The notes under the pieces were generated by a model that was given only the letters and a program-made list of their open reading frames with translations, had not been told where the DNA came from and did not search any database. Positions 59,601-64,000 of a stretch of DNA of 64,000 nt are shown here, in pieces. A program made the translations under genes and the position numbers. The DNA comes from Blastomussa wellsi (Eukaryota > Cnidaria > Anthozoa > Scleractinia > Plerogyridae): NCBI GenBank assembly GCA_947652115.1, contig OX393573.1, positions 2,060,857 to 2,124,856 of the forward strand, in the 5' to 3' direction. Position 1 is the stretch's first letter; each line of letters begins with the position of its first letter.

Positions 59601-59869
59601 ACGGACCAGTTTATGTAACGCAGCTCTAAATACAAGCTCAATTCCAAATCTTTCTGAAATATAGTAATTCTCGTCCATTTTTCTTTATTTAGCTTTCGTA
59701 CGCCGATATAAACTTCTTCGACATTTTTAATAGCCTCATGGCCAAAGGAGAGCTGAAAGTTCCTGAAGAACTGAAACCATTTCCCTTGTTGGTGGAGCTT
59801 TACAACCGAGTGATGGATATCCCTGAAATAAAGGCCTGGATCGAGAAACGACCCAAGTCAAGCGTATAA
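56697..59869 (+). CDS. Sigma-class glutathione S-transferase, copy E
   Basis: Exons 56697-56829, 58308-58409, 58902-59017, 59265-59375, 59693-59869; phases 1,1,0,0; 212 residues. The N-terminus MPSYKLYYFHFRGRAEIIRL is the most like vertebrate prostaglandin D synthase of the cluster, with Tyr8 and Arg14. Trp39, Lys43 and AQS are kept. The C-terminal part contains EKAQADMIFDGVQDL, LSYADINFFDIF and KAWIEKRPKSSV. Exon 4 has the 37-codon form (NNKGKGFFAGEK). Intron 1 carries a pair of ~70 bp repeats and a hairpin, intron 2 a family 1 repeat, intron 4 a minisatellite. AATAAA at 60027-60032; a satellite array starts about 310 bp after the stop. Confidence 0.93.
57700..57762. repeat. 63 bp hairpin (TAGCCTGCG termini)
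   Basis: tagcctgcgtgtagcc is mirrored by ggctacacgcaggcta, with a partly paired middle. It is a short relative of the palindrome at 48478-48566. Confidence 0.7.
57871..58101 (+). repeat. Two ~70 bp direct repeats, 160 bp apart
   Basis: gggctaccttttctttcaaa ... ccccagtatgaaatatttg at 57871-57942 recurs as gggctaacttttctttcaaa ... ccccagtataaaatatttg at about 58031-58101. Located in intron 1 of GST copy E. Confidence 0.6.
58425..58530. repeat. Short member of dispersed inverted-repeat family 1 (GST-E intron 2)
   Basis: The left end gcaattatcctgcg mirrors the right end cgcaggattgagcaggataat approximately. The interior ccgtagaccgagttggcta matches 12489-13072. It begins only about 15 bp after exon 2. 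Confidence 0.55.
59390..59600. repeat. Degenerate minisatellite (cagtaacgcaatctt-like)
   Basis: About six imperfect units of 25-40 bp, each with a variant of gtaacgcaatcttaac or acacaatct, spaced irregularly in intron 4 of GST copy E. Confidence 0.6.
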
Positions 59870-60026
59870 GCTGAACAAAGGTTGTCTTGCAGAGCATGAA
59901 AAAGAATTCTAAGGATAAAACTATTGTCTAACAACGTAATTTCATAGTAAAGGCCGACAAATATTTTTTCTTATTTCTAGAAAATGTTTCAGTAAACCAG
60001 TAATCGTACGAAATTTCGAAGAGCTC

Positions 60027-60032
60027 AATAAA
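60027..60032 (+). terminator. Poly(A) signal, GST copy E
   Basis: AATAAA about 160 bp after the stop codon. Confidence 0.6.
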
Positions 60033-60178
60033 ATGTCTAAAATAATGACTTTTATCGACTGGAGTTTAGTTTGTGCAAGAGTGTAACATTTTCGAACCGG
60101 AACCGATACCGCTATTCAGTAAGAAAAGCTCAAGAGGTCTAAAAATAGACCCCCCCTCCTCCCCACAACACTCAGACA

Positions 60179-63100
60179 AAAGGGGGGACCATAGGAAAAT
60201 TTTCAAAAAATTGAAACTTGTCCGATTCTAGTCTAATTGGTATGGATGGACTTAGAAGCCATCGCAGTTTTCATCTGAGCAAAAAACCGCTTGAAAAAAG
60301 CTCCATTGGCTGAGAAATGACACGATTTTAAAAGTTGCCCAAAATGGCCAATTTCATAGGGGGGACCATAGGAAATTTTTCAAAAACGGCCGATCTTTTA
60401 GCTCGACTTTGCAAGGCTGTAAAATTGAAACTACTTGTCCGATTTTAGCCTAATTAGTATCGATGGACTCGGCAACTACCCTAAATTTGATCTGTGCAAA
60501 ACACCGCTTGAAAAAATCTCAAATAGCTGAGAAATAGCACGATTTTGAAAAGTCGCCAAAATGGCTATTTTTTGACTTTTTTCTAAGGGGGGACCATAGG
60601 AAAATTTTCAAAAAATTTAAACTTGTCCGATTCTAGTCTAATTGGTATGGATGGACTTAGAAGCCATCGCAGTTTTCATTTGAGCAAAAAACCGCTTGAA
60701 AAAAGCTCAATTGGCTGAGAAATGACACGATTTTAAAAGTTGCCCAAAATGGCCAATTTCATAGGGGGGACCATAGGAAATTTTTCAAAAACGGCCGATC
60801 TTTTAGCTCGACTTTGCAAGGCTGTAAAATTGAAACTACTTGTTCGATTTTAGCCTAATTGGTATCGATGGACTCGGCAACTATCCCAGATTTGATCTGT
60901 GCAAAACACCGCTTGAAAAAATCTCAAATAGCTGAGAAATAGCACGATTTTGAAAAGTCGCCAAAATGGCTATTTTTTGACTTTTTTTCTAAGGGGGGAC
61001 CATAGGAAAATTTTCAAAAAATTTAAACTTGTCCGATTCTAGTCTAATTGGTATGGATGGACTTAGAAGCCATCACAGTTTTCATTTGAGCAAAAAACCG
61101 CTTGAAAAAAGCTCAATTGGCTGAGAAATGACACGATTTTAAAAGTTGCCCAAAATGGCCAATTTCATAGGGGGGGACCATAGGAAATTTTTCAAAAACG
61201 GCCGATCTTTTAGCTCGACTTTGCAAGGCTGTAAAATTGAAACTACTTGTTCGATTTTAGCCTAATTTGTATCGATCGACTCGGCAACTATCCTAGATTT
61301 GATCTGTGCAAAAAACCGCTTGAAAAAATCTCAAATAGCTGAGAAATAGCACGATTTTGAAAAGTCGCCAAAATGGCTATTTTTTGACTTTTTTCTAAGG
61401 GGGGACCATAGGAAAATTTTCAAAAAATTTAAACTTGTCCGATTCTAGTCTAATTGGTATGGATGGACTTAGAAGCCATCGCAGTTTTCATTTGAGCAAA
61501 AAACCGCTTGAAAAAAGCTCAATTGGCTGAGAAATGACACGATTTTAAAAGTTGCCCAAAATGGCCAATTTCATAGGGGGGACCATAGGAAATTTTTCAA
61601 AAACGGCCGATCTTTTAGCTCGACTTTGCAAGGCTGTAAAATTGAAACTTCTTGTTCGATTTTAGCCTAATTGGTATCGATGGACTCGGCAACTATCCCA
61701 GATTTGATCCGTGCAAAAAACCGCTTGAAAAAATCTCAAATAGCTGAGAAATAGCACGATTTTGAAAAGTCGCCAAAATGGCTAATTTTGGACTTTTTTC
61801 TAAGGGGGGACCATAGGAAAATTTTCAAAAAATTTAAACTTGTCCGATTCTAGTCTAATTGGTATGGATGGACTTAGAAGCCATCGCAGTTTTCATTTGA
61901 GCAAAAAACCGCTTGAAAAAAGCTCAATTGGCTGAGAAATGACACGATTTTAAAAGTTGCCCAAAATGGCCAATTTCATAGGGGGGACCATAGGAAATTT
62001 TTCAAAAACGGCCGATCTTTTAGCTCGACTTTGCAAGGCTGTAAAATTGAAACTACTTGTTCGATTTTAGCCTAATTGGTATCGATGGACTCGGCAACTA
62101 TCCCAGATTTGATCTGTGCAAAACACCGCTTGAAAAAATCTCAAATAGCTGAGAAATAGCACGATTTTGAAAAGTCGCCAAAATGGCTATTTTTTGACTT
62201 TTTTCTAAGGGGGGACCATAGGAAAATTTTCAAAAAATTTAAACTTGTCCGATTCTAGTCTAATTGGTATGGATGGACTTAGAAGCCATCGCAGTTTTCA
62301 TTTGAGCAAAAAACCGCTTGAAAAAAGCTCAATTGGCTGAGAAATGACACGATTTTAAAAGTTGCCCAAAATGGCCAATTTCATAGGGGGGACCATAGGA
62401 AATTTTTCAAAAACGGCCGATCTTTTAGCTCGACTTTGCAAGGCTGTAAAATTGAAACTACTTGTTCGATTTTAGCCTAATTGGTATCGATGGACTCGGC
62501 AACTATCCCAGATTTGATCTGTGCAAAACACCGCTTGAAAAAATCTCAAATAGCTGAGAAATAGCACGATTTTGAAAAGTCGCCAAAATGGCTATTTTTT
62601 GACTTTTTTCTAAGGGGGGACCATAGGAAAATTTTCAAAAAATTTAAACTTGTCCGATTCTAGTCTAATTGGTATGGATGGACTTAGAAGCCATCACAGT
62701 TTTCATTTGAGCAAAAAACCGCTTGAAAAAAGCTCAATTGGCTGAGAAATGACACGATTTTAAAAGTTGCCCAAAATGGCCAATTTCATAGGGGGGGACC
62801 ATAGGAAATTTTTCAAAAACGGCCGATCTTTTAGCTCGACTTTGCAAGGCTGTAAAATTGAAACTACTTGTTCGATTTTAGCCTAATTTGTATCGATCGA
62901 CTCGGCAACTATCCTAGATTTGATCTGTGCAAAAAACCGCTTGAAAAAATCTCAAATAGCTGAGAAATAGCACGATTTTGAAAAGTCGCCAAAATGGCTA
63001 TTTTTTGACTTTTTTCTAAGGGGGGACCATAGGAAAATTTTCAAAAAATTTAAACTTGTCCGATTCTAGTCTAATTGGTATGGATGGACTTAGAAGCCAT

Positions 63101-64000
63101 CGCAGTTTTCATTTGAGCAAAAAACCGCTTGAAAAAAGCTCAATTGGCTGAGAAATGACACGATTTTAAAAGTTGCCCAAAATGGCCAATTTCATAGGGG
63201 GGACCATAGGAAATTTTTCAAAAACGGCCGATCTTTTAGCTCGACTTTGCAAGGCTGTAAAATTGAAACTTCTTGTTCGATTTTAGCCTAATTGGTATCG
63301 ATGGACTCGGCAACTATCCCAGATTTGATCCGTGCAAAAAACCGCTTGAAAAAATCTCAAATAGCTGAGAAATAGCACGATTTTGAAAAGTCGCCAAAAT
63401 GGCTAATTTTGGACTTTTTTCTAAGGGGGGACCATAGGAAAATTTTCAAAAAATTTAAACTTGTCCGATTCTAGTCTAATTGGTATGGATGGACTTAGAA
63501 GCCATCGCAGTTTTCATTTGAGCAAAAAACCGCTTGAAAAAAGCTCAATTGGCTGAGAAATGACACGATTTTAAAAGTTGCCCAAAATGGCCAATTTCAT
63601 AGGGGGGACCATAGGAAATTTTTCAAAAACGGCCGATCTTTTAGCTCGACTTTGCAAGGCTGTAAAATTGAAACTACTTGTTCGATTTTAGCCTAATTGG
63701 TATCGATGGACTCGGCAACTATCCCAGATTTGATCTGTGCAAAACACCGCTTGAAAAAATCTCAAATAGCTGAGAAATAGCACGATTTTGAAAAGTCGCC
63801 AAAATGGCTATTTTTTGACTTTTTTCTAAGGGGGGACCATAGGAAAATTTTCAAAAAATTTAAACTTGTCCGATTCTAGTCTAATTGGTATGGATGGACT
63901 TAGAAGCCATCGCAGTTTTCATTTGAGCAAAAAACCGCTTGAAAAAAGCTCAATTGGCTGAGAAATGACACGATTTTAAAAGTTGCCCAAAATGGCCAAT
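60179..64000 (+). repeat. Satellite array, 405-406 bp unit, four-unit higher-order repeat
   Basis: The landmark aagggggg-accatagg recurs at 60585, 60991, 61397, 61802, 62207, 62612, 63018, 63423 and 63828, giving 405-406 bp spacing. Each unit has two related halves of about 178 and 228 bp, both opening with ggggggaccataggaaa and both containing gcttgaaaaaa and gctgagaaat. Unit-specific variants recur four units apart: tttgtatcgatcgactcgg in units at 60991 and 62612, and tgaaacttcttgttcg plus gctaattttggac in units at 61397 and 63018. So there is a higher-order period of about 1,621 bp. The first unit (60179-60584) is the most diverged. The array runs off the window. No ORF of note. Confidence 0.95.

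Noticed and set aside
60179..64000. CRISPR-like or coding interpretation of the regular repeats
   Set aside because: Units are long (405 bp), contiguous without unique spacers, stop-rich and in a eukaryotic context; this is satellite DNA.

Overview
The window looks like nuclear DNA of an anthozoan cnidarian, most likely a stony coral or close relative. The reasons are small exons with GT/AG introns, AT-rich introns and spacers crowded with foldback elements, non-LTR and Penelope-like retroelement pieces, a tRNA-derived SINE, and a pair of secreted PAN-EGF-fibrinogen-like genes of a kind I associate with coral skeletal matrix proteins. The species assignment is inference. There is one assembly gap of 200 N at 22072-22271.

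Layout. (1) 313-6149, + strand: the 3' nine exons of a Slo1/BK calcium-activated potassium channel, including the calcium bowl and the stop codon; the 5' part lies outside the window. (2) 10338-20739, - strand: a GluN1-like ionotropic glutamate receptor in seven recognisable exons (first exon not found). One intron holds a nearly intact CR1/L2-like retrotransposon (about 14700-17558, antisense to the receptor), and Penelope-like remnants lie in and upstream of the gene. (3) 22619-25261 (-) and 29815-34674 (+): two paralogous four-exon genes, arranged head to head, for secreted PAN/apple-EGF-fibrinogen-like proteins. The minus copy has a one-base frameshift in an A6 run. (4) 38120-59869: a cluster of five sigma-class (prostaglandin D synthase-like) glutathione S-transferase genes. 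One is a collapsed two-exon remnant, two are complete on +, one is complete on -, and one is complete on +; the last two are head to head. All four complete copies keep the same five-exon structure and intron phases (1,1,0,0). (5) 60179 to the window end: a tandem satellite with a 405-406 bp unit made of two related halves, organised into a four-unit higher-order repeat of about 1,621 bp.

The genes do not form an obvious pathway. The strongest local story is repeated tandem and inverted duplication (GST cluster, PAN-EGF pair) with mobile elements placed in introns, several of them within about 10-25 bp of splice sites. A near-perfect 166 bp inverted repeat overlaps the 3' UTR and poly(A) signal of one GST gene. 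I saw no CRISPR, prokaryotic operon or rRNA, and no clearly novel multi-gene system. The observations most worth checking are the unusual pore and ligand residues of the glutamate receptor, the GST remnant gene, the 3' UTR palindrome, the degenerate hammerhead-like Penelope repeats and the higher-order satellite.
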